A stretch of 64,000 bases of DNA from Alectoria sarmentosa (Eukaryota > Ascomycota > Lecanoromycetes > Lecanorales > Parmeliaceae): NCBI GenBank assembly GCA_009733775.1, contig WOGZ01000012.1, positions 186,001 to 250,000 of the forward strand. The letters run 5' to 3'. Position numbers and translations under genes: made by a program. Shown piece after piece: positions 33,029 to 42,852 of this stretch. Each line of letters opens with the position of its first letter. Positions within the stretch are counted from its first letter, which is position 1. The notes below the pieces were generated by a model. That model saw only the letters and a program-made list of their open reading frames with translations, had not been told where the DNA came from and searched no databases.

Positions 33029-35373
33029 ATGTTGACTCTCCCTCGCGCGAAGCACTCTCGCTGGTTCCATAGGTACTCTCATGCCTACAACACAGTCGCC
33101 ACCGAGCCAGTGCCCGATGACCATGAAATGCTAGACTTCGATTTGTAAGAGATCCATTTCAGCCTTGGCATTACTAACACATTCTTGTTCAGGCTAAGTC
33201 TACCGATGCTGGATCCTGATGTTGTGTCCCTTCAGTCTTGCAGTGCACCCTTGCTTGAACTCTCCAACCCCAACGCTGCAGCAGTCAATAACGGTCCTCT
33301 CGGTAGTTTTCGTCAGGAAGAACTCCAGAAACCGAAGTACTTTCAGGGGTGGCGTATGGGTGTCACCCTTTGTGCCGTGACAACAGGGACTGTGTTGGTA
33401 ATAAATGTTCTATTGACTGTATCTGCATCCATCAGATATGGCGTTCACGGTGGTTTTGGAACCATTCAAGAAGGAAGCTGCCGAATTACCAGAAATTTGA
33501 GTCTCTGGCTTCATTTAGCCATAAACATTCTCAGCACACTTCTCCTGGGTGCAAGCAACTACTGTATGCAATGCCTCGCCTCCCCAACTCGAGAGGAAAT
33601 TGATATAGCGCATGGCCAACATGTCTGGCTTGACATCGGTGTCCCTAGCGTACGGAACTTGAGAAGAATCACCCCATTCCGGCTTGTCCTTTGGCTTCTT
33701 CTCGCAGCCTCCTCTCTACCACTACATCTGCTGTGGAACAGCGCCGTTTTCTCAACACTGTCATCGCAAGACTATGTAGTGGTCGCCGCTTCGCCAGATC
33801 TGTCCAAAATCGCCGGTCTCAACTGGTCTGCTCCCGTTCCCGGGATGGATGATTTTGAGGGAACCATGAATTATACTCTACAAAGTTTTCGGAACGCGGC
33901 AAGCTGGGATAAATTGGATAACGAACCATGCATTAAAGCTTACGGCCAGGGATTTGTGTCAGCTCGCGGAGATCTGCTGCTTATTTCATCCGGTATGAAT
34001 GCCAGTGTGCCACTCGAAGCCGTCGCAAGTTCGAAAGATAGTCTTCAGCCATACTCCTGGATCTGCAGCGAGTCTGGTACATGCAATATCAACTCCGTCC
34101 TGGTGCAGTCTGCAAATTGGACAATAACAACCTATACTGATGCAACGTGCTTGGTCCAACACTGCTTGAGTAAACCTGTTGAAGAACGCTGTATGGTCCA
34201 ATTCAGCGTTTTCATCATGATTATTGTCATATGTTGCAACTTCTTGAAGACGTCGTGTATGCTGTCAACGCTTTGGCTTCAGAAATTACAGCCCTTGGTG
34301 ACCCTTGGAGATGCGATACATTCATTCCTTAAAAGTGGGGATCCGACTACTGAGAATATGTGCTTGGCTGGAAATGGCTGCTTTTCGTCGGAGGTTTGGG
34401 AGAAAGGTCCCACCGAATGGCAGGGACAGCGGTATCGTTGGTTCTCTAGTGCAAGCATAAAGCGGTGGCTGACCTGTAACGTCCTGTAAGTAATCGCAAT
34501 CACACGCGCAACTTGAAGCATTAAACATTCGATGCGAATGTCATCTTCCCTCGATTGGAATTGTCATCCACTCATTTTACATACAGTTGCGTCTGTACTC
34601 TCGCAGCTGCTGGTGGCCTGCTCTCTCTCGGGCTCGTCAGTCTTATCATTCCTGCCGATTCAAGTTTCTCCTATCTATGGCAGATGGGCTATGGCGCGGT
34701 CACCTCAGAGTCGACGATCAACTGGCTCTTGACCGGATCACGGGGACTACTCCTTACAGCACTCGTTGCGAATTCTCCACAGGTCTTGCTATCTTTCCTG
34801 TTCATCACATACAATGGCCTCTTCACTTGTATGCTCCTCGCTAGCGAGTGGAATGGATACGCTCACACGCGCAAGCCTCTTCGCGTGACAAGCCCCACGG
34901 GGGTCCAACGATCGACGTACCGTTTGCAACTACCATATAAATACGGTGTTCTGTTACTCGTCATATCCGGCACATTGCACTGGCTGGTCTCTCAGAGCCT
35001 GTTTCTGGCACGAGCGGTCTCCTTCGACTCCAATGGGCAGGAAGATCCAGAAAACAACAACAAGAACTCCTTTTCAACGGTGGGTTACTCATGCATAGCC
35101 ATTATTACCGTCATCATACTCGGCGCCATCGTCGTCCTCACCGGCATCCTGAACGGCTTCAGAAGATACAAACCCGGAATTCCACTTGTGGGCAGCTGCA
35201 GTGCCGCCATCAGTGCCGCATGCCATCAGCCCAAGGAGGACAATGACGCGGCCGACAAACCCCTGATGTGGGGTGTAGTGAGCACGAAGGACGGCGTCGG
35301 ACATTGCTGTTTCACAAGTTTTGAAGTGACACCACCTGTCGAGGGCGAGCGCTATGGGGGCAGAGATGGATAA
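33029..35373 (+). CDS. DUF6536-type polytopic membrane protein
   Basis: CDS is join(33029..33144,33193..34485,34587..35373), 731 aa. After about 95 hydrophilic residues comes FQGWRMGVTLCAVTTGTVLV, the GWR opening of the fungal DUF6536 domain. It continues with TM segments, the SNYCMQCLASPTREEID block and FRLVLWLLLAASSLPLHLLWNSAVF. An extracellular-like loop with NWS/NYT/NAS glycosylation sites follows. The C-terminal half (exon 3) carries several further TM helices, including WLLTGSRGLLLTALVANSPQ. Introns are 48 nt (33145-33192) and 101 nt (34486-34586); both splices keep the frame. The second rescues a frame that otherwise stops at 34487. Function of the family is unknown. Confidence 0.82.
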
Positions 35374-36403
35374 GACTGAAAGTCAGGACCAGTTAGGGCA
35401 AAGTGGCGAATGAGGTTTCATGACACAGCGGAAAGTGCAAAGTGGCGAATGAGGCTTTGAGACTCAGTGGAAGATGGACTTAGGCTGAGACGTTGGGACC
35501 AGTGCTCATGTATACGGATCGGCGATGGTGTGTTTGAAGAAAGGAGTCGATTCATGGCTTGTCAGCCAGGGATAGGGTCAATCTTATCATTCCTGGAATT
35601 AATACATAAACCTTCTTAGCTTCTTTGTTGCTGGAGTTGTATCTGCAGATTCTCTTAGCTTCTCGCTGCCGGAATCAATCTGTCCCCATTCTCAGCTTAA
35701 CCTCGACTTGCCAAAGTCATACTTCTCTGATAAAAGCTCCCATCCCCGCCTTCTCAACTGGTCTTCGATCGCTATATCTGTAGACGGTTCAACTCGTACT
35801 TTCTTCTTTCAAATGCGCCTCTCTGTTGGAAATCATTACATTCTCTGACGTATACGGGGTTTCCCTCCCAAAAAGTTCTCTTTTCAAGGACCTGTACGTT
35901 GAAACTCCTGCTCCAGGCGCCACACAACTGCCATGAATTATACGACTTGAACCGATCAAATCGCTCTCTTTTCGCTTGAGATGAGCCACCAGAAAAGAAT
36001 TAGCCGCTGAGTCTTGGATTGTATGGTTTGGAGCGCCATCATTTTCCGGCCAGAAACCTATGCCAAGGCATCATATCCAGGCATTTCAGGTTCTGCTTGG
36101 CCATGATGCACATTCTGACGCCAGAAAAGCCTTTTACAAAGATAGGTTCAGATCAATAGGGACAGTTTGAGAGTAAAACACTGTTTATGTAGCAGTACAA
36201 CTGCAAATGAGCTAGATCGATCCTCAGAGAATTTCCATATCGCGAGCCAAGGGCATACTGCTGTCTCGCTAAAAGACGGACCCAAACAACCATATGGTAT
36301 CATAAATGCATACATGTTTCCCGTCTTCACTCCATTCGCCAAGCTCGCCAATGCTCCGAACCAGCCGAACTCCATGCGCAATGCTTTGGACACTGAGTTT
36401 GTA
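35374..36403. other. Convergent intergenic region with short direct repeats
   Basis: GCAAAGTGGCGAATGAGG occurs twice at about 35399 and 35437. A looser repeat of CTTCTTAGCTTCT-type sequence spans 35610-35670. No gene supported between the DUF6536 gene (+) and the histone deacetylase (-). Confidence 0.5.
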
Positions 36404-38514
36404 TTACTGCTCAGAGCGCTCAACGACTTCCGTGGCCTTTTCGGCCGTAATGTCTTCCTTCTCACGCTCGTCACGGCCTTCCTCCTTTGCAAACTCATCG
36501 TCGAGAGTGTCACCTTCGTCCATGGCATCGTCGCCTATATCCGCCACGACATGCGCGGGGACAGTCGGGTTTACAGCGGCGGGTGGCGGTGAGTCAGGTG
36601 GTGTTGCCTCCTGTGGTCCTGCTGCCGGACCAGTCCCATTAACCACCGGCTGATCCTCGTCCACCATATCAATGTCTTCGTCTTCTTCCCGGTCGCCTGA
36701 GGACAGAGAGTCTTCGCGCGGTCCATCGAGAGTCTCGGCTTCGCTTTCATCACTGTGAGGTCCTTCTGCCCCTGATGCGGTATGCGAGCCTACTCCATTC
36801 ACACTACCAATACGACTGCGGTCACTTCGAGTAGATACCGCTCCATTGATGTCCTTGTCATCAGCAGCAGCGAGAGGATTCTGATAATCCATCATATTCC
36901 TTCGCCGTTTGGGAGCACTCGGCTGTTGTCGAACTCCATTTGCCTCATTCTCATCTTCGTCTTCACTGTCACTTAATTCGCCGTCTTTCTCAATGTACTT
37001 ATCCCACCGACGCTTGGTATACCTTGAATCTGGATTCTCATCTTCATCGAGGTCGTCGAGTTCTGCGTCAGCGTCATCATTCATGCCTTCAGGGTCGCGT
37101 GGTACGTCGGTCATCTGAACGGAAGGCGCGAAAGTAGTGCGTTTGAGATTTTCGATGACCTGGACTTTGATTTTTTGAAGATATTCCATAGAATTGGCGT
37201 TATCCATATTCGAGGGCTTGACATCAAGCTCGTAGTCTGGTGCATAGTACTAGCAAGATACTCAGCATTCGCAAAACGATGTGGTCATTGATGCATCGAC
37301 ATACCTCGTAGTAATCATTAAAAGGCAGTTCGGGACCCATCTTCTGGCCAACCAACAAACCAGTCTCATATGCCCAGGTGCGCGAAACATTCCTCATGGT
37401 GTACCCTCCACCTCCAAGAACCAAGACCGGAAGATTGAAGCTCTTGACATAACTGACGCAATTCGCATGTCCAGCCATGCTGAGATTGAAGCACCCGAGG
37501 CGATCCCCCGACAAACTATCGCCTCCGCATTGCAATACAATAACCTCAGGTCGATAATGTTCCATAACATTCTTTATGACGGGCTCGAAGATGGATTTGT
37601 ATGATTTATCGTCGATACCGTCTCGCAGAGGAAAATTGACCGAATAATTCTTTCCTTGCCCAACACCGATGTCGCGTAATTCTCCAGTTCCGGGGAAGAA
37701 TTCGCCATACTTGTGGAACGAGACTGTCATGACTCGATCGGTGGTATAAAAGGCTTCTTCAACTCCGTCTCCGTGGTGCACGTCAATGTCTATATAGAGT
37801 ACGCGCTGATTGTATCGGAGAAGCTCAAGAATACCGAGCACGATATCTGCGCCGACTTTTAGTAAAACTTCAGAGAAGAACAGATTGTTCCTACCGTTTA
37901 TATAGCAGAAGCCACTGGCCTCACTCTTTTTCGCGTGATGGAGTCCACCTGCCCAGTTGACGGCAACATCGCACTTGCCGCGATTCAGTCTTGCAGCACC
38001 CTCCATACTGCCACCTGCACTGATACCGCAAAATTCGAACAAGCCGTCGAAGACTGGGCAGTCATCACCCACGTTGAAACGACCTTGCTCTTTCTGGTAC
38101 GCCTCCATATTGTCTGGCGTCACTTTCTTGAGAAATTCGACATATTCGTCTGTGTGAAATTGGGTCATCTCGAGGTTGGTAGCAGGTTTTGCGCGCTGAA
38201 AGCATGTCAGTAAGCTGTGGATCTGATAAAGGAGAAATTTCGGCACAGGGCCCCAGCCGTTTTCGACAGACAGAGGGGAATGAGCGGATGGGCAGATTGC
38301 ACGGCGCTGATTGACTTACATAGATCTCCATCTTCTTGTATAGACCATAGTTCATAATCAGGCTGTGAGCCATTCGAATACGGTGCGGTTTCATAGGATG
38401 CCCCGCAACGTAGGCATAGTTGCCCACGTCCGAATCGTAGAAGTATGCCACGGTCTTCTTGTCAGCGCCAGTTGGCGCCGTGAGCTGCACATCCACAGGG
38501 GCAAAAGATGTCAT
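36404..38514 (-). CDS. RPD3: Class I histone deacetylase, RPD3 type
   Basis: CDS is complement(join(36404..37249,37305..37846,37895..38195,38320..38514)), 627 aa. It is a Zn-dependent lysine deacetylase of Sin3/Rpd3-type co-repressor complexes, acting in the nucleus. The catalytic domain (about 20-380) has the tandem His GGLHHAKK (151-152), YIDIDVHHGDG (metal ligands D187, H189), QCGGDSLSGDRLG (D275) and the transition-state Tyr in GGGGYTM (Y314). The C-terminal 230 residues are acidic and Ser/Glu-rich with a basic PKRRR nuclear signal, the long tail usual in filamentous fungi. The three introns are 124, 48 and 55 nt. The 48-nt one (37847-37894) is stop-free and a multiple of three; its retention would insert 16 residues after GFCYIN. 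It is divergent from RPN11. Confidence 0.93.
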
Positions 38515-38869
38515 GATTAGCAATTTACTGGCCCTAGAATGGTTGTGTCGAGAAAGAGTTTTGGTAGTCCTCCAATAAGTAAGGCATGAAGGAGGAAGAA
38601 GGTCGAGCATTGAAAGCGAGCAGGGGACTAATGGTAGGGCTGACGGAAAGTCGGTGGTTGGTGTTTTCCAGGGACAACTTACACCTGGTGACCTAGGTCG
38701 GCGTTACTAGCGTCTTTTGCGGAGCTCTGCTTTAGTGATTAGTGAATCAGCGCGCAACGGCTTCAATTTCACCACGAACAACACATACATTCAGCATTCA
38801 AGAACGACAACTAAGAATCAAATACTATTATACAGGGGATTCCAATAATAGCCTTTGAAGAATCTTGCA
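38515..38869. promoter_or_regulatory. Shared divergent promoter, histone deacetylase / RPN11
   Basis: 355 bp between the two start codons, which point away from each other. No other gene fits. Both flanking genes are constitutive nuclear/proteasomal genes, so a bidirectional promoter is likely. Confidence 0.6.
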
Positions 38870-40087
38870 ATGGATCGTCTCAACAGCTTAATGCGAGGGA
38901 GCATGATGGGTGGAGGTTCAGCGCCTCCAGGTGCCGTTAGTGAGCCCAAGTCTGAGAGGACTCCCAGCATCATGCTGGAAATATTTTAGAGGCATACAAG
39001 AGGTTGAGAACAGCATGCTGACCTTCTCTTGCCATAGGACTCCAATCTGGTCGACAACTCCGAGACAGTTTATATATCCTCCCTAGCGCTCCTCAAAATG
39101 TTAAGGCACGGCCGAGCCGGTGTACCTATGGAAGTCATGGGACTGATGTTGGGCGAATTCGTGGATGACTACACCGTGCGCGTTGTCGATGTGTTTGCTA
39201 TGCCACAAAGTGGTACAGGAGTTAGCGTTGAGGCTGTGGACCCTGTCTTTCAGACTAAGATGATGGACATGCTGCGGCAAACCGGAAGGCATGCATAATG
39301 TTGCGATATTCCAAGATCTTCCAAGCTGACCAGAACACAGACCAGAGACTGTCGTAGGATGGTACCACTCACATCCTGGATTTGGCTGCTGGCTATCTTC
39401 GGTCGACATCAACACGCAACAGTCTTTCGAACAGCTTACCCCAAGGGCCGTGGCCGTGGTTGTTGATCCCATACAATCAGTCAAAGGCAAGGTTGTCATT
39501 GATGCTTTCCGATTAATCAACCCCCAGACCCTCATGATGGGTCACGAGCCTCGGCAAACAACATCCAATCTCGGCCACCTGAACAAGCCCTCAATACAAG
39601 CCCTCATTCATGGTCTCAATAGGCACTACTATAGTATAGGCATCAACTACAGAAAAACAGGTCTGGAAGAAAATATGTTGATGAATTTGCACAAGCACGT
39701 CTGGACAGAAGCTTTACAAATGGACGACTTCAGTGAAGAGGGTGGGAAAAACCAGGACAAGCTGAAGAGGCTCGTCGGCCTGGCAGAGGGCTACGAGAAG
39801 CGTGTGAAAGAAGAGACGGAGCTTACGAAGGATCAGCTGAAGACGAGATATGTCGGGAAAGTTGATCCTAAGAAGCGTATGTCAACTTCGCCTTTGCCAG
39901 TGCGGCTGCAATACTAACGTTGTCTGTAGATCTGGAAGACGTTGGTCAGCAACTGATCGAAGACAACATCGTGTCAGTATCAAGGCAAATGATCGACAAA
40001 GAAGCTTCGGTAGCAAAGACGAATGGAGCGAACGGTCATCAAGATGGTCACCAGAACGGGAATATGGATGTGGACGAGGAGCTATGA
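38870..40087 (+). CDS. RPN11: 26S proteasome regulatory subunit RPN11 (JAMM deubiquitinase)
   Basis: CDS is join(38870..38935,39038..39288,39341..39876,39930..40087), 336 aa. RPN11 is the Zn metalloprotease in the proteasome lid that removes ubiquitin chains from substrates. The MPN+ motif is complete: Glu in PMEVMGLMLGE (E54), then H115-S-H117-x7-S125-x2-D128 in WYHSHPGFGCWLSSVD. NPQTLMMGHEPRQTTSNLGHLNKPSIQ and the C-terminal helix are also typical. Introns: 102 nt (donor GTTAGT), 52 nt, 53 nt. Intron 2 (39289-39340) must use a GC donor (AG|GCATGC...CACAG), since only that junction gives TGR|PETVVGW. Reading through it hits a stop after three codons. The start is a standard MDRL. The F-box-like gene is convergent downstream. 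Confidence 0.95.
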
Positions 40088-40179
40088 GGCAGCGTCTCCC
40101 GCACTTCAAATGTCACAAATTCACATCATAGACAGCGACAGCGCATAAACCATTGTACATAGCATAGCGTCATCTTCAA

Positions 40180-40950
40180 TCAATCCAATTCTACGGGGTA
40201 ATCAAGTCTTCTCCGTGCTCTACAAATTGAGATATCATGGTTCTCATCATCTTCTTTTTTCCCGCCAACCTCTAGAACGCTCACTCCAGCATTTCTCGCT
40301 ACTTCAAGCAACCCCCTCACAAGCGGACCCTCTCGTTTCACAGACGGCCATCCATCCAATTCAACCTGTGTGACGGACGGAAGACGCTGCAGGACATCCT
40401 TAAGAAGACTCCCCGAAAAGTCCGTGAAGAAGTCCCTATCAATCCTAAACCCATCGAATATCTCATGGCTCGGATCGCACTCCACAAAGACCTTCACAGT
40501 CCTCACCGCCTCCATTTCTTCCAGCCCAAGCCGATCATCCACCCGCCATGACCGAGGCGGATTGCTCCAACCAGGCCCAAGCCTCAACTCCAAAGATACC
40601 AAAGCTTCACGATATCGCATCGGCAATCTCGCAACCAGAGGCCGCACTTTATGCCCGAAGAAGTGGTGATTCGTGGGGAAGATGCGGAAGGCGTGGCCGC
40701 CGTAATACGCGCGGTAGGACTCGTCGTGCAGACGGTGGGATGTGAGGAAGACGTTGATGCGGTGACGAGCGGCGAAGTTGTTTTTCTTGTCGAGGTCCAC
40801 GATTTGGCCCGTCACGAGGACGAAGGTTAGGATCTTGATGCGGAGTTCGTAGGGAAGGTCGAAGAAGCGGAAGGGTTGGCAGGGGTGGGACGGAGAGGTA
40901 TTGTTCATGTCAGCCATAAGATGGGAGAGCGGTGTTTTTGTCTTTGCCAA
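40180..40950 (-). CDS. F-box-like fungal protein, unknown function
   Basis: Single exon, 256 aa. FRFFDLPYELRIKILTFVL (about 27-45) has the LPxELRxxIL pattern of an F-box or degenerate F-box. It is followed by INVFLTSHRLHDESYRAYYGGHAFRIF, typical of a large family of uncharacterised ascomycete proteins. No Leu-rich or other partner domain is evident. A second Met at residue 12 (MADMNN) could be the true start. It ends 92 bp from the RPN11 stop (convergent). A role as SCF substrate adaptor is only inferred from the F-box-like segment. Confidence 0.7.
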   Translation of the reverse strand: MAKTKTPLSHLMADMNNTSPSHPCQPFRFFDLPYELRIKILTFVLVTGQIVDLDKKNNFAARHRINVFLTSHRLHDESYRAYYGGHAFRIFPTNHHFFGHKVRPLVARLPMRYREALVSLELRLGPGWSNPPRSWRVDDRLGLEEMEAVRTVKVFVECDPSHEIFDGFRIDRDFFTDFSGSLLKDVLQRLPSVTQVELDGWPSVKREGPLVRGLLEVARNAGVSVLEVGGKKEDDENHDISICRARRRLDYPVELD

Positions 40951-41189
40951 CTCGACACCTCGACTACTCTGGGTTATGCCCTATTTGCCCCTCAACGCTA
41001 GGGACTTTAGCGCTGATCTTCGGCAGGGAAAGTGTGAAGAGGCATGAGAGGATGGCTCGATGGCGTTAGGTACTGAGGTGACCTTAGCGCCGGTCAGCGG
41101 TAACATTGAATGTGTTACCTAAGTTAACGGCCTTCAGAATTATGGTCGAGAAATAATTGGAGACTTGATATCACAATTGAACAGATGTA

Positions 41190-41392
41190 CGGAGGTCTGC
41201 ACCAAAAGTCCTGGACAGCGCTAGTGGCAGCCCTAGCGCTGATCTCGGAAAGCAGCCCTGAGATGGGCCCTAGAATAATCAAGTTCTCGAAGCAGCTTCA
41301 AGCGCATTGTCCAGGCAACTCTTCAGGTGGGGCGTTATCCGAGATCTTAACGAAGAGGTCTTGGCCTCCAGGACTTTTGGTGCAGACCTCCG
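41190..41392. mobile_element. MITE-like element with 25-bp terminal inverted repeats
   Basis: The 25 bases at 41190-41214 (CGGAGGTCTGCACC...) are repeated as an exact inverted copy at 41368-41392, giving a 203-bp unit with no coding capacity. The left end is preceded by TA, as in Tc1/mariner insertions, but the right end is followed by AA, so no clear target duplication survives. An internal AGCGCTAG...CTAGCGCT palindrome lies near the left end. Confidence 0.65.
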
Positions 41393-42212
41393 AACGCCCT
41401 GGTCATTGCAGCTTCTGAGCTCAGTGGACTCACGACAAATACATTTAAACCGTGCACGAGGATAATGTTGCAAAATTACCTTTCTATCAACCTTGGGAAT
41501 GTCCCACGTACATCTCTGAACGAATCTCTAGCGCGGGATGTTTCCAAAACATTTGGCTATGAGGCTGCAGATATGGCCCTCAAATTGCCTTGTACCTCAC
41601 ATATGGATCCATTCACGAACGCGCCCTTCCAACGTATGGCAAAATCAGTTTTAGCATGTCAACCTTTGGCTTCGCCCGTTGTCAGATCAAAGAAGATGGT
41701 TCGCGAAGAGACTTGGCAACGATCCAGCAGTTCCAGCAATATATATGTTTGACCTGCAACGCATATGAAACAAGACGCCATTTCTGAAAAGCATTTTCTT
41801 TCAAGCGGGAAGCCACACCGCCCTTTCATTCTTAAAAGATTGCCCATGCTTACGAAGCATGCCCACCCACATGTGTATATTGAGCGGCATATCCTCCATC
41901 AGCTTTCTCAAGCTCTTGACGCTAATTGCTTCAATGGGTTGCAGCTAAAAACTTACTAGAACGACAATGACGTCTCTGTGGGTCCCAGACATTCTCCGAA
42001 GCTCGTACAACCTTCGAATCGCCCCTCACAGACATGTGTTTGAACTTCCGGATGTCGACGTTCTGTATGGCGTTTGTTCCACGGTGACAGGCTTGCAATC
42101 CAGTCAAGTAGCTACTGTCATTTGCCCTGCTTCGGATCAGGGCCGTGACTTTGCTGTACGAAGCTGTCCCGAGAGTCCCTACAGTTCAACCAAAAAGTAC
42201 GGCATAGAAACC

Positions 42213-42446
42213 ATGAAAACTGTAAGAGCAATGTTTCTATTGCTCGCACTTCATCAAATCGTGGCTCTCACGCTGTCTCCTCAACAAACAGTACAGACTG
42301 GGACCACAGCATCTCCACCTGGAGCTCTACATTTGGGTTCAGTAGAGTCGCCAACGCGATTACCAAGCGGTACCCCAGACTACACATGGCCTAGGATCAC
42401 AGTTTATTCCTGCAATAATCTGCGGCAGAATCTCTCCGTTGCATAA
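42213..42446 (+). CDS. Candidate small secreted protein, 77 aa
   Basis: An open frame starting MKTVRAMFLLLALHQIVALTL, which reads as a signal peptide. A Thr/Pro/Ser-rich mature part of about 55 residues with one Cys follows. The frame is also open upstream, so the start is a guess. There is no homology I recognise and no intron evidence. It may be chance. Confidence 0.3.
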   Translation: MKTVRAMFLLLALHQIVALTLSPQQTVQTGTTASPPGALHLGSVESPTRLPSGTPDYTWPRITVYSCNNLRQNLSVA

Positions 42447-42852
42447 GAGTCGTTAGGCATTGAGCGACAGACTTGCGATACGATAGATCCTAGTCAGTAT
42501 GTTTTCACTCTTAGTTTCGAAAGAGGTGAATCTGCACCACAGCAGTCCGATGCGCTCCACACGATCATCGGCATATGGCAGTTGTTCAATTCGATCTAGG
42601 CCGCGATATAGAACGCCAACGTCACTATGAGCAAGAGCCCCTAGTTTTACACATTACGATGGTCAGACTCAATTTTACTTGAGAGCATATCTCACGGATT
42701 CCATTCAATTCAATTGAGCAAGTCTTGGACGGGGGACTCTGATGGTTCTTGAGTATTCGTACCTACGGACCAGCCGTGAATGAACACTTGATAGGAGTCG
42801 CCGCGTGAACAAACGAAATAATTTTAGAGAATGGACCTGTATGAGGTCTGAC

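Larger units (their letters stand above)
40951..42852. other. Gene-poor stretch
   Basis: Contains a MITE-like inverted-repeat element (41190-41392) and one candidate small secreted protein (42213-42446). No other supported gene. Bases 42447-42852 hold nothing recognisable. Confidence 0.5.

Noticed and set aside
39098..39298. Stop codon TAA soon after RQTGRHA as truncation of RPN11
   Set aside because: It lies inside the GC-AG intron; the downstream JAMM motif and C-terminus are intact.
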